A stretch of DNA of 64,000 nt, taken from assembly GCF_001591505.1 (NCBI RefSeq), contig NZ_BCVA01000003.1, positions 1 to 64,000 of the forward strand. Reading direction: 5' to 3'. The DNA is from Neobacillus niacini NBRC 15566. Its GTDB lineage: Bacteria > Bacillota > Bacilli > Bacillales > Cytobacillaceae. Both the position numbers and the translations under genes were made by a program. A model generated the notes under the pieces. It was not told the origin of the DNA, made no database searches, and saw nothing but the letters and a program-made list of their open reading frames with translations. This document shows, piece after piece, positions 26,399-33,876 of the stretch. How positions within the stretch are numbered: the first letter of the stretch is position 1; each line of letters opens with the position of its first letter.

Positions 26399-26761
26399 AT
26401 GGGAGAACTATCAATAAGTGCTTTACTGATAAGATTTATTTTAGGAGGAGGAGCCGTAGTTGTTTCAACACTTGTTGCTAGGAAATTAGGTGAAAAGGCT
26501 GGAGGCATTTTTGCAGCATTTCCAGCAGTGTATTTAGCCGCATTATTGACAGTAGGTTTGGACTTCAGTGGTAATGAACTAGTAGCCCATTCGATAATTT
26601 TATCGAAAGGTGCCATAGTCGGCATGGGAATTAATATTATGGTTGCCATTCTTGCGGGATATCTTTTGCCAAGGCAAGGATGGAAACGCGGTCTGTTGCA
26701 GGCTATGGGATTTTGGTTGGTTGTATCAATGGCTGTCGTGATGATTACAACATACTCTTGA
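26399..26761 (+). CDS. DUF3147 membrane protein, copy 1
   Basis: A 120-aa protein with four predicted membrane helices and the family segments LIRFILGGGAVVVSTLVARK and AGGIFAAFPAVYLAALL. The family has no assigned function. AGGGGTGA precedes the ATG. The paralogous copy 2 starts 16 bp after its stop, so the two form an operon and may assemble as a hetero-oligomer. Confidence 0.8.
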   Translation: MGELSISALLIRFILGGGAVVVSTLVARKLGEKAGGIFAAFPAVYLAALLTVGLDFSGNELVAHSIILSKGAIVGMGINIMVAILAGYLLPRQGWKRGLLQAMGFWLVVSMAVVMITTYS

Positions 26762-26777
26762 GGGAAGGGTGTTACTT

Positions 26778-27173
26778 ATGTATAAAGATTTATTGATCCG
26801 CTTCATTCTTGGCGGTGCAGCGGTAATGGTCAGCTATTTGATAACGGTTATATCTCCTTGGAAAATCTTAGCCGGAATCTTTGCAGCATTCCCAGCCGTT
26901 ATGATAACAGCGGTGTTAATGGTAGGGATTGCTTCTGGATCAAAGAATGCAGCGAAGATTGCAAATGGGTCGGTTTTTGGGATGATTGGCGGTGTGGTTT
27001 GCGTAGCGACAGTATGGACTGTATTACAAGTAAGTGGTAACTGGATGTTAAGTATTGTACTTGGGCTTCTGTTTTGGCTGGGCAGTTCTATCATAATATC
27101 CACATTTAAAGACAAGCTTAAAAATAGTAGAAGAAATACTTTTAGAGTAAATTTACTCATTAGACACAAGTAA
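26778..27173 (+). CDS. DUF3147 membrane protein, copy 2
   Basis: A 131-aa paralogue of the preceding gene with the same layout: LIRFILGGAAVMVSYLI, then AGIFAAFPAVMITAVLM and two further helices, plus a basic C-terminal tail. The ATG at 26778 lies a few bases after AAGGGTG; an in-frame GTG at 26769 overlaps that site. Function unknown. Confidence 0.8.
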   Translation: MYKDLLIRFILGGAAVMVSYLITVISPWKILAGIFAAFPAVMITAVLMVGIASGSKNAAKIANGSVFGMIGGVVCVATVWTVLQVSGNWMLSIVLGLLFWLGSSIIISTFKDKLKNSRRNTFRVNLLIRHK

Positions 27174-27177
27174 AAAC

Positions 27178-27206
27178 AAACAAGACGGCAGTTAGCCGCC
27201 TTGTTT
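27178..27206. terminator. Bidirectional terminator between the DUF3147 pair and a lipoprotein gene
   Basis: A 12-bp stem (AAACAAGACGGC with one mismatch in the partner arm) and 5-base loop, with T-rich sequence on both strands. Confidence 0.75.
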
Positions 27207-27237
27207 AAGGTTACATAGTGTGTATTTTATATAATGC

Positions 27238-27399
27238 TTATTCCTCTGTATTTTCTGTACCTTCCTCAGTACCTTCTTCGTTTTGTTCTGTTTCTTCTGT
27301 TTCTGTTTCATCATTTCCTGTATCAGCACATCCAGTGGCAACTACAAGCAACATTAAAACAGACATTGAAGCAACTAACCAAGTCTTGATACTTTTCAT
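27238..27399 (-). CDS. 53-aa acidic lipoprotein
   Basis: A short gene that ordinary length cut-offs miss. It starts with ATG at 27399, eight bases after a perfect AAGGAGG. Residues 1-23 are a signal peptide ending in lipobox VATGC (Cys24), so the mature product is a lipid-anchored tail of about 30 residues. The tail is low-complexity and almost wholly Asp/Glu/Thr/Asn (ETETEETEQNEEGTEEG). It ends in GAATAA and a terminator follows. Such tails could bind cations or act as a spacer at the cell surface; no function is known. Confidence 0.8.
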   Translation of the reverse strand: MKSIKTWLVASMSVLMLLVVATGCADTGNDETETEETEQNEEGTEEGTENTEE

Positions 27400-27756
27400 C
27401 TTAAAATCCTCCTTGAATGCTTATAATTTGTACTACAGGATTATCATACAAGCTTTTGAAAGGAATTAGATTTGATTTGCCATTTCTTAACATTTGTTAA
27501 CCTCTTCTTTAAAAAAACTCAAACACTTTGAAGTAAAATTTACAAATAATTTAGAATGCTTATTTTGAGTATATAATCAGAATCTATTACATGGGTAAAT
27601 GGTAATAGGTATGTAAAATAATTAATTGACCGTTCTCAATAATTTTGTTACTCTATACTTAACTTTTTTTCTTATCATGAAACTTTTTGAAACCAAACAT
27701 TTAGTTGAAAATACATTATTATATAGAAAATTTATTAACATTAGAAGGTGGGTAAA
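27400..27756. promoter_or_regulatory. Divergent intergenic region, lipoprotein and FAD monooxygenase
   Basis: About 350 bp of AT-rich sequence with no gene. It contains a 14-bp perfect inverted repeat, TTAACA-TT-TGTTAA, at 27488-27501, and a TTGACC at 27626 that could be a -35 for the rightward gene. Nothing else stands out. Confidence 0.4.
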
Positions 27757-28845
27757 ATGAACTTACAAGCAGATGTTTGTATCGTTGGCGGCGGACCTGC
27801 AGGGACATTACTCGGACATTTATTAGCTAAAAACGGTGTATCAACTATCATAATAGAACGATCTGCTGGAGTGAATAGGCAATTCAGAGGCGAGCATATT
27901 AATGCAGAAACTGAAGCCATCCTAAAAGAGCATAAATTATTTGAGAAAATAGAAGAGCTCGGGATTCTCAAAATGAAAAAAGTTGAATACTTTTCTGGCA
28001 GAAAAATGGTGAAAAGTATCTCACCTGGTGTCCATGAGGATCACGTTGGCATTCATGTACCTCAAGCACATTTATTAAGTGCTATTATTCAAGAGTCAGA
28101 GGTGTATAACCATTTCCAGTTATTATTTAATACAACAGTGAAGGAATTAATCCTGGATGAACAAGGAATCTATAGGGGTGTAAAAGCAATCCAAAACGGT
28201 CAAGAAATTATGATCTCAAGCAAAGTGACAATAGGGGCAGATGGTCGTTATTCCACCGTTCGGAAGCTTGCTAAGATTCCTACCATTGAAATGACACACG
28301 GATATGATGTCCTGTGGGCAAAAATCCCAGCTCCAAAGGGATGGGAACCCACAACAAGAATGGCGTTAGTTAATGGTCATCAGTTGGCGTTGTTTAGCCA
28401 AACGGGAGGATTAATCCAAATAGGATGGAACATTTCTGAAGGATCTTTTTCTGCATTAAGGAAAGGTTCTATACAGCCTTTTCTAAAACCATTGATTGAA
28501 AGTTTTCCAGAGCTAGAAGATGGTGTGAAAGAACACCTTCAATCCTGGAATGACTTTGTTTGTTTAAAAGTACAAAGCTCCCGCTGTGAAACATGGGTAG
28601 AGAACGGATTAATCCTCATAGGGGACGCTGCTCATACCATGACACCAACAGGTGCAATTGGAATAAATTGTGGAATGAAAGATGCCCATATCCTAGCACC
28701 AATCTTAACCAAAGCACTAATGGATAATAATATCCGATCTGAGCATTTGAAAATATTTGAAATGAACAGAAGAAACGAAATTAAATCGCAACAAATCATG
28801 CAAGTAAAACAAGAAACAACCTTTTACGAGAAATTTGTAGGGTGA
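27757..28845 (+). CDS. FAD-dependent monooxygenase (PHBH fold)
   Basis: A 362-aa flavoprotein of the p-hydroxybenzoate-hydroxylase type. It has the N-terminal dinucleotide motif VCIVGGGPAGTLLGHLLAKNG, a GRYSTVR segment in the centre and the second FAD motif LILIGDAAHTMTPTGAIG near residue 285. Such enzymes hydroxylate aromatic compounds or epoxidise substrates; the substrate is unknown. ATG at 27757 follows AAGGTGG; an upstream in-frame GTG at 27748 overlaps it. A single gene ending at a very long hairpin. Confidence 0.87.
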   Translation: MNLQADVCIVGGGPAGTLLGHLLAKNGVSTIIIERSAGVNRQFRGEHINAETEAILKEHKLFEKIEELGILKMKKVEYFSGRKMVKSISPGVHEDHVGIHVPQAHLLSAIIQESEVYNHFQLLFNTTVKELILDEQGIYRGVKAIQNGQEIMISSKVTIGADGRYSTVRKLAKIPTIEMTHGYDVLWAKIPAPKGWEPTTRMALVNGHQLALFSQTGGLIQIGWNISEGSFSALRKGSIQPFLKPLIESFPELEDGVKEHLQSWNDFVCLKVQSSRCETWVENGLILIGDAAHTMTPTGAIGINCGMKDAHILAPILTKALMDNNIRSEHLKIFEMNRRNEIKSQQIMQVKQETTFYEKFVG

Positions 28846-28861
28846 TAACTGATACGGTGAC

Positions 28862-28926
28862 AGGCACCAAATATACAAAAAACGCTGTTTATGCAGCGTT
28901 TTTTGTATATTTGGTGCCTTTTTTAT
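28862..28926 (+). terminator. Very long perfect hairpin terminator
   Basis: A 26-bp perfect stem (28862-28887 with 28894-28919) and 6-base loop, followed by TTTTTATTT. The outer part starts AGGCACCAAATATAC and is preceded by GGTGAC. It is twice the length of the other terminators here. Confidence 0.85.
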
Positions 28927-28996
28927 TTGTGTATAAATAGTAGGAATGCAGTAAATGGGAAATTATATGTTTAACCAGTATGAAGGGGTTTTCAAT

Positions 28997-29680
28997 ATGA
29001 ATGTGAAGTTTCAGGTTACAAGTCTGTTTGTTGTGAGTTTATTTTCACTATTGTTTTTTAGCTTAGTGGCGGCCATGATTAGGGCAGATAAATTGCTTGA
29101 TTTTGATCGTGCTGTCATTGAGGCGGTTCAATCGCAGGAGGCACCTTTTATTACATCTATTATGAAGTTTTTCACAGAGATTGGGTCAACTAAAATCGTT
29201 GTGATCTTATGCCTTTTGATTATCTTTTTTCTATATAAGGTGCTGCACCACCGAATGGAATTACTATTATTTATTGGGGTTGTTATAGGATCCCCAATCC
29301 TAAATAAAGTGCTGAAAGAAATCTTCCGACGCGCACGCCCAGATTTACACCGGCTGATTGAAATTGGCGGTTATAGTTTTCCAAGCGGCCATGCCATGAA
29401 TGCTTTTACCGTATATGGAATTATAACCTTTCTACTGTGGAGACATATTTTTATTAGAAGTGGACGTACCCTGCTGCTTCTTGGTAGCTCCTTTTTCATT
29501 ATCATGATTGGGGTAAGCAGGATTTATTTAGGAGTCCACTATCCTAGTGATATCATCGGCGGTTATTTTGCAAGTGGTTTTTGGCTTGCTACATCCATTT
29601 GGTTTTTTCAATGGGTTATGGAGCGACGACCGCACCTTGCTAGTAGAATGCTAAAAAGAGCAGTAAAAACTTCTAAATAA
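28997..29680 (+). CDS. PAP2-family membrane phosphatase
   Basis: A 227-aa integral membrane phosphatase of lipid phosphates. The tripartite active site is complete: KEIFRRARPD (KX6RP), PSGHA (PSGH) and SRIYLGVHYPSD (SRX5HX3D). It has six predicted helices and the sites face outward. Undecaprenyl pyrophosphate or phosphatidylglycerophosphate are common substrates. ATG at 28997 follows GAAGGGG; the frame extends to 28955 without a ribosome binding site. The next gene begins 13 bp on. Confidence 0.88.
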   Translation: MNVKFQVTSLFVVSLFSLLFFSLVAAMIRADKLLDFDRAVIEAVQSQEAPFITSIMKFFTEIGSTKIVVILCLLIIFFLYKVLHHRMELLLFIGVVIGSPILNKVLKEIFRRARPDLHRLIEIGGYSFPSGHAMNAFTVYGIITFLLWRHIFIRSGRTLLLLGSSFFIIMIGVSRIYLGVHYPSDIIGGYFASGFWLATSIWFFQWVMERRPHLASRMLKRAVKTSK

Positions 29681-29693
29681 AGGAACTAGACCG

Positions 29694-30248
29694 ATGGAAT
29701 TTATCACAACACACCAATGGGATGCAGATTTATGGCAAAAGACAAGAGATATCTATAATGTTGCTTTTGGCGAACATGCTACCAAGCCGGAAAGGATTAT
29801 CCGCAATATGTTGGCGAGAGGTCTTAGTACTCTTCATGTGTTAATGGAGAACGATATGGTTCTGGCGATGGCACTGACTGGATCTATGCCTAACTCAAGC
29901 GTACTGCTGTTGGATTATTTGGCGGTACGGAAGAATATGCGAGGTCATGGTATTGGTAAGGACTTTTTTGATTACATAAAAGAATGGGCCAGAGCGCAGC
30001 ATCAATACAACCGAATATTGGTTGAAGTAGAATGTGATGACATACCAGAAAATCATGCGAGAATCCATTTCTGGGAAAGATGCGGGTTTCACTTGTTAGA
30101 CGATTATAAACATTGCTACAAATGGGGACCGCAGCATTATATGGCAATGGTCCTTTACCTTAAGAGTAAGCCTTCCACTCCGTTAAAAGGAAAAGACTGT
30201 CTTATGTATATGGCTTCCTTCCATAAAGAATCCTACAAATTAAACTAG
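29694..30248 (+). CDS. GNAT-family N-acetyltransferase
   Basis: A 184-aa acetyltransferase-like protein with the acetyl-CoA motif AVRKNMRGHGIGKDFF around residue 80 and the FWERCGFHLL segment near 125. The final 30 residues are a poorly conserved tail. AAGGAAC precedes the ATG. It lies 13 bp after the PAP2 gene and may share its transcript. Substrate unknown. Confidence 0.8.
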   Translation: MEFITTHQWDADLWQKTRDIYNVAFGEHATKPERIIRNMLARGLSTLHVLMENDMVLAMALTGSMPNSSVLLLDYLAVRKNMRGHGIGKDFFDYIKEWARAQHQYNRILVEVECDDIPENHARIHFWERCGFHLLDDYKHCYKWGPQHYMAMVLYLKSKPSTPLKGKDCLMYMASFHKESYKLN

Positions 30249-30259
30249 TTACTGGCAGG

Positions 30260-30291
30260 GGTCATCAGATTTTATTCTGACGACCTTTTTT
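30260..30291 (+). terminator. Terminator of the GNAT gene
   Basis: A 10-bp stem (GGTCATCAGA, one mismatch) with a 6-base loop and six T residues. Confidence 0.8.
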
Positions 30292-30308
30292 GCTTAAAGA
30301 TAATGATT

Positions 30309-30749
30309 TTAATTTAGGTTCTTTGTCATTAAAGTAGATACGTCTGTAAATCCAAGCTTTTCATAAAGGCGCTTTGCCTGGTTGCCGGCATAAACGTTTA
30401 ATTGGACCTTTCTAAGACCCTCAGCCCTTAATTGTATGAACGCAGCCTTACATAGCTTCTCAGCTGCACCCTGTTTGCGATAGGGTGGGAGTACATACAT
30501 TTCATTGATAAAGCCAACTGTTTCATCTGTATTTTGATCGATGATTTGCCCTAAACCTACCCAACCTTGAATAACATTATGTTTTACTCGAACAAGGTAA
30601 TATCCACCGCCATTCAAAAAAGGGGTCATCATTTCCATTGCTTTTTCCCGGCTAGGTTTTACGTACCCCATAGTGGCTTCTTTTAATACCTGTAAATGGT
30701 AATTTAAGATACTTTGAGTCTCCTCATAGGTTGCTTTTCTAATCGTCAT
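30309..30749 (-). CDS. GNAT-family N-acetyltransferase
   Basis: A 146-aa protein with the GNAT acetyl-CoA motif MYVLPPYRKQGAAEKLCKA near residue 85 and the closing NQAKRLYEKLGF. I chose ATG at 30749 because family members start with an MTIRKAT-like strand; TTG at 30770 and ATG at 30761 are in-frame alternatives among overlapping purine-rich sites. Substrate unknown. Confidence 0.8.
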   Translation of the reverse strand: MTIRKATYEETQSILNYHLQVLKEATMGYVKPSREKAMEMMTPFLNGGGYYLVRVKHNVIQGWVGLGQIIDQNTDETVGFINEMYVLPPYRKQGAAEKLCKAAFIQLRAEGLRKVQLNVYAGNQAKRLYEKLGFTDVSTLMTKNLN

Positions 30750-30912
30750 TTCCCTTTCCATCCCCTTCAAAGACTATAAAAAACTAGTTGAATACCTAGA
30801 CTATAGTATGAAATTAGATAAATTTTGTTGCTGGTAAGGTGGCAATCATAAATGGTTTCTCTAAAGTCTGAAATATTGAATGAAGGTTACGCTAAACACA
30901 AATTTTTATCAT

Positions 30913-30943
30913 ATGTTAACTTATGAATAAATTAAGTTGACAT
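30913..30943 (+). promoter_or_regulatory. BirA-type operator overlapping the bioY promoter
   Basis: ATGTTAACTT and AAGTTGACAT form an inverted repeat with one mismatch and 15 bp between the GTTAAC/GTTGAC cores, the layout of Firmicute biotin repressor operators. The right half contains TTGACA, which at 17 bp from TATTCT (30960-30965) makes a -35/-10 pair, so the bound repressor would block polymerase. Confidence 0.75.
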
Positions 30944-30994
30944 AAAAAGATGAACCTATTATTCTTAATTTAAAGAATATTTAGGGGGATGTTT

Positions 30995-31588
30995 ATGAAA
31001 CTTAAAACAACAGATTTAACAGCAGCGGCCATGTTTGTTGCGCTAATGGCTGTTGGGGCGAACATTACTTCCATCGCTCCATTCATGGTCGTAGGGGGGG
31101 TACCCATTACGCTGCAAACATTTTTTGCTATCTTAGCAGGCGTCGTTCTCGGCAGCCGATTGGGTGCGATTGCAATGATGGTCTATGCATTCGTTGGTTT
31201 GGTAGGAGTTCCTGTTTTTGCTCAATTTGGCGGTGGATTTGGCACCTTCTTAAAGCCTACATTCGGTTTTATTGTTTCTTATGTTTTTACAGCTTTTATC
31301 ACCGGTTACATAATAGAAAAAATGAAAAATACGGTTGGGGTTTTTGCATTTGCATCACTTGTAGGAATGGCAATTAATTATCTTTTCGGTACGAACTGGA
31401 TGTACGCCGCATATAAAATTTGGGCTGCAGCACCAGACGGTTTTACCTATAAAATGGCTTGGTTATGGATGGTGGTTCCTCTTCCAAAAGATATTATTCT
31501 AGCTATTTTAGCAGGTGTTATGGGACATCGCCTAAAACGAACCTTATCCAAAAGTCAATTTTTTAAAAATGTTAGAAAAGCGAGTTAA
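30995..31588 (+). CDS. bioY: Biotin transporter BioY
   Basis: A 197-aa membrane S-component of an ECF biotin importer with six helices and the GGVPITLQTFFAILAGVVLG and FGGGFGTFLKPTFGF segments of BioY. I chose ATG at 30995, six bases after AGGGGG; ATG at 30989 directly touches it. It precedes bioB behind a BirA-type operator. The energising EcfAAT genes are not in the window. Confidence 0.94.
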   Translation: MKLKTTDLTAAAMFVALMAVGANITSIAPFMVVGGVPITLQTFFAILAGVVLGSRLGAIAMMVYAFVGLVGVPVFAQFGGGFGTFLKPTFGFIVSYVFTAFITGYIIEKMKNTVGVFAFASLVGMAINYLFGTNWMYAAYKIWAAAPDGFTYKMAWLWMVVPLPKDIILAILAGVMGHRLKRTLSKSQFFKNVRKAS

Positions 31589-31606
31589 GATAAGCGGAGG
31601 GATTCG

Positions 31607-32596
31607 ATGAGTAAGTGGAAGGAATTAGCGTTAGAGGTGCTAAATGGTCATGTTATTTCTAAAGAGGAAGCCTTAGAGATTCTGAATTCCTCTGATATGG
31701 ATTTACTAGAGGTTTTGCAAGGTGCATACGTTATTCGCCATCATTATTATGGGAATAAGGTTAAACTTAATATGCTAATTAATACAAAGTCAGGTCTTTG
31801 TCCTGAGAATTGCGGCTACTGTTCGCAATCTAGTATTTCCAATGCACCGATTGAAAAATATAGAATGGTTGATAAAGATACCATCCTTAAAGGAGCTGAG
31901 CAAGCATACCAGCTTAACGCTGGTACGTATTGCATAGTAGCGAGCGGTCGCGGTCCAAGTAATCATGAAGTGGATCAAGTGGTTTCAGCAGTAAAGGAAA
32001 TAAAGGACAAATATCAGTTGAAGGTTTGTGCCTGCCTTGGAATTTTAAAACCAGAACAAGCCGCAATGCTAAAAGAAGCTGGTGTCGATCGCTACAATCA
32101 CAATCTTAACACCTCAGAAAACCACCATGACTTCATCACGACATCACACACTTATCAGGATCGAGTGGATACTGTCGAGGTAATAAAAGAAGCCGGAATT
32201 TCTCCATGTTCAGGAGTTATCGTCGGCATGAAGGAAACGAAGGAAGACTTAGTGAACGTGGCAATGAGTCTAAGAGTTTTAGACGCAGATTCTATTCCTG
32301 TTAATTTTCTGCATGCAATAGATGGTACTCCGCTAGAAGGTACGAAGGAGTTGAATCCTAGGTACTGCTTAAAGGTTTTAGCTCTCATGCGTTATGTGAA
32401 TCCAACAAAAGAAATCAGAATTTCAGGTGGACGAGAGGTTAACTTAGGAAGTTTACAGCCGCTGGGATTATATGCAGCGAATTCAATTTTCGTAGGTGAT
32501 TATTTAACAACGTCAGGCCAAGCAACAACTGCAGATCACCAAATGCTTGAAGATTTAGGATTTGAAGTCGATTTTGTAAAAGAAACTGTTCAATAA
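31607..32596 (+). CDS. bioB: Biotin synthase
   Basis: A 329-aa radical-SAM enzyme that inserts sulfur into dethiobiotin. The radical-SAM cluster is Cys65-x3-Cys69-x2-Cys72 (CPENCGYC). Further landmarks are YCIVASGRGP, YNHNLNTSENHH and ISGGREVNL. GCGGAGG precedes the ATG, 18 bp after bioY. No other biotin genes (bioW, bioA, bioD, bioF) lie in the window, so this pair may serve salvage of dethiobiotin or work with genes elsewhere. Confidence 0.96.
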   Translation: MSKWKELALEVLNGHVISKEEALEILNSSDMDLLEVLQGAYVIRHHYYGNKVKLNMLINTKSGLCPENCGYCSQSSISNAPIEKYRMVDKDTILKGAEQAYQLNAGTYCIVASGRGPSNHEVDQVVSAVKEIKDKYQLKVCACLGILKPEQAAMLKEAGVDRYNHNLNTSENHHDFITTSHTYQDRVDTVEVIKEAGISPCSGVIVGMKETKEDLVNVAMSLRVLDADSIPVNFLHAIDGTPLEGTKELNPRYCLKVLALMRYVNPTKEIRISGGREVNLGSLQPLGLYAANSIFVGDYLTTSGQATTADHQMLEDLGFEVDFVKETVQ

Positions 32597-32615
32597 ATAG
32601 GATATAAGAAAATTT

Positions 32616-32646
32616 GGGTATCATCTAGTAGATGATGCCCTTTTTA
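32616..32646 (+). terminator. Terminator of bioYB
   Basis: A 10-bp stem (GGGTATCATC, one mismatch) with a 5-base loop and TTTTT. Confidence 0.8.
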
Positions 32647-32728
32647 CATGTTTTATTATAAAATATTATTAAAAGGGTTAGAAGTTATTTTTGTTAAATT
32701 TACATAGTAGCTTGAAGGGAGAACAGTA

Positions 32729-33829
32729 ATGTCAGAAATTAATGTTTTAGGAGAAGCCTATAAAAAAGCAAAATATAAGGTACCTGGTCATGGTCCTAGA
32801 AATATTAAGGTGCTTAAAGATGCACTCATGGATATCGATGGTGAAACGGAAAGCGAAATGTATGGAAAAGGTACAATCATCGATGACTTTCAAGAGAAAA
32901 TGGCAAAGTACCTTGGTAAGGAATCCGCTGTATTTTTTCCAAGTGGAACGATGGCACAGCAAATCGCCTTACGTATTTGGTGTGACCGGAAAGGGGTCAA
33001 AAAAGTCGCTTACCATCCATTAAGTCATTTAGAAATTCATGAAGAAGATGGATTAAAGGAATTGCATCATATCGAGACGATCTTATTGGCTGATAAAGAC
33101 AGAGTCATTCAACAGGAAGATGTGGTTAGCTTAAAAGAGGAAATCTCTTGTTTATTGCTTGAGCTTCCGCAAAGGGAGATTGGAGGTCAGCTGCCGGATT
33201 ACAAAACATTGGAAGATATATCGGCATACTGTAAGGATAGTGGAATTAAATTACATTTAGACGGTGCAAGATTGTTTGAAATTCTACCTTATTATCAAAA
33301 AACAGCAGCAGAGGTTAGTTCTCTTTTTGATAGTGTGTATGTGTCTTTTTACAAAGGAATTGGCGGTATCGCAGGGGCAATACTCGCTGGAGAAAAAACC
33401 TTTACGGAAGAATCAAAAGTTTGGAAAAGGCGTCATGGCGGCGATTTAATTAGTCTTTATCCATATTCCTTAACTGCTGATTTTTATTTCGAACAACGAG
33501 TGGGAAAAATGAACCAGTACTATGAAGAAGCAAAAGAACTTGCCCAATACTTTAATCGATGTCATGGAGTTTCGACAAAGCCATTGGAACCAGTTTCTAA
33601 TATGTTTCATATCCATTTTGAAGCACCAAAAGAGGAGATAGAAGGGATTCTAGTAGCCATCTACGAAGAAACAGGTATAGGCTTAACCAGTTACGTGCGC
33701 GAAATCACTAAGACGACTAGTTACTACGAAGCGAGTATTGGTGAATTGTATGCTCAACTGCCTAAGGAGGATTTAAAAAAGGTTTTTCAACTGCTAGATG
33801 AAAAAATGAAAACCATTATAACGCTATGA
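32729..33829 (+). CDS. Threonine aldolase / beta-eliminating lyase family protein
   Basis: A 366-aa PLP-dependent fold-type I enzyme. It shows the KGTIIDDFQEKMAKYLGKE region, FFPSGTMAQQIAL, the PLP-site aspartate in LHLDGARLFE and the PLP lysine in VSFYKGIGGIAGA. It resembles low-specificity L-threonine aldolases, which cleave threonine to glycine and acetaldehyde, but the N-terminus differs from the classic form, so the substrate is unsettled. GGGAGAAC precedes the ATG. Monocistronic. Confidence 0.85.
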   Translation: MSEINVLGEAYKKAKYKVPGHGPRNIKVLKDALMDIDGETESEMYGKGTIIDDFQEKMAKYLGKESAVFFPSGTMAQQIALRIWCDRKGVKKVAYHPLSHLEIHEEDGLKELHHIETILLADKDRVIQQEDVVSLKEEISCLLLELPQREIGGQLPDYKTLEDISAYCKDSGIKLHLDGARLFEILPYYQKTAAEVSSLFDSVYVSFYKGIGGIAGAILAGEKTFTEESKVWKRRHGGDLISLYPYSLTADFYFEQRVGKMNQYYEEAKELAQYFNRCHGVSTKPLEPVSNMFHIHFEAPKEEIEGILVAIYEETGIGLTSYVREITKTTSYYEASIGELYAQLPKEDLKKVFQLLDEKMKTIITL

Positions 33830-33836
33830 TTATAAA

Positions 33837-33871
33837 AATCCCCATTTCAGTTCAACACCGAAATGGGGATT
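33837..33871. terminator. Bidirectional terminator
   Basis: A perfect 12-bp stem (AATCCCCATTTC) with an 11-base loop lies between two converging genes. Confidence 0.75.
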
Positions 33872-33876
33872 ACTAA

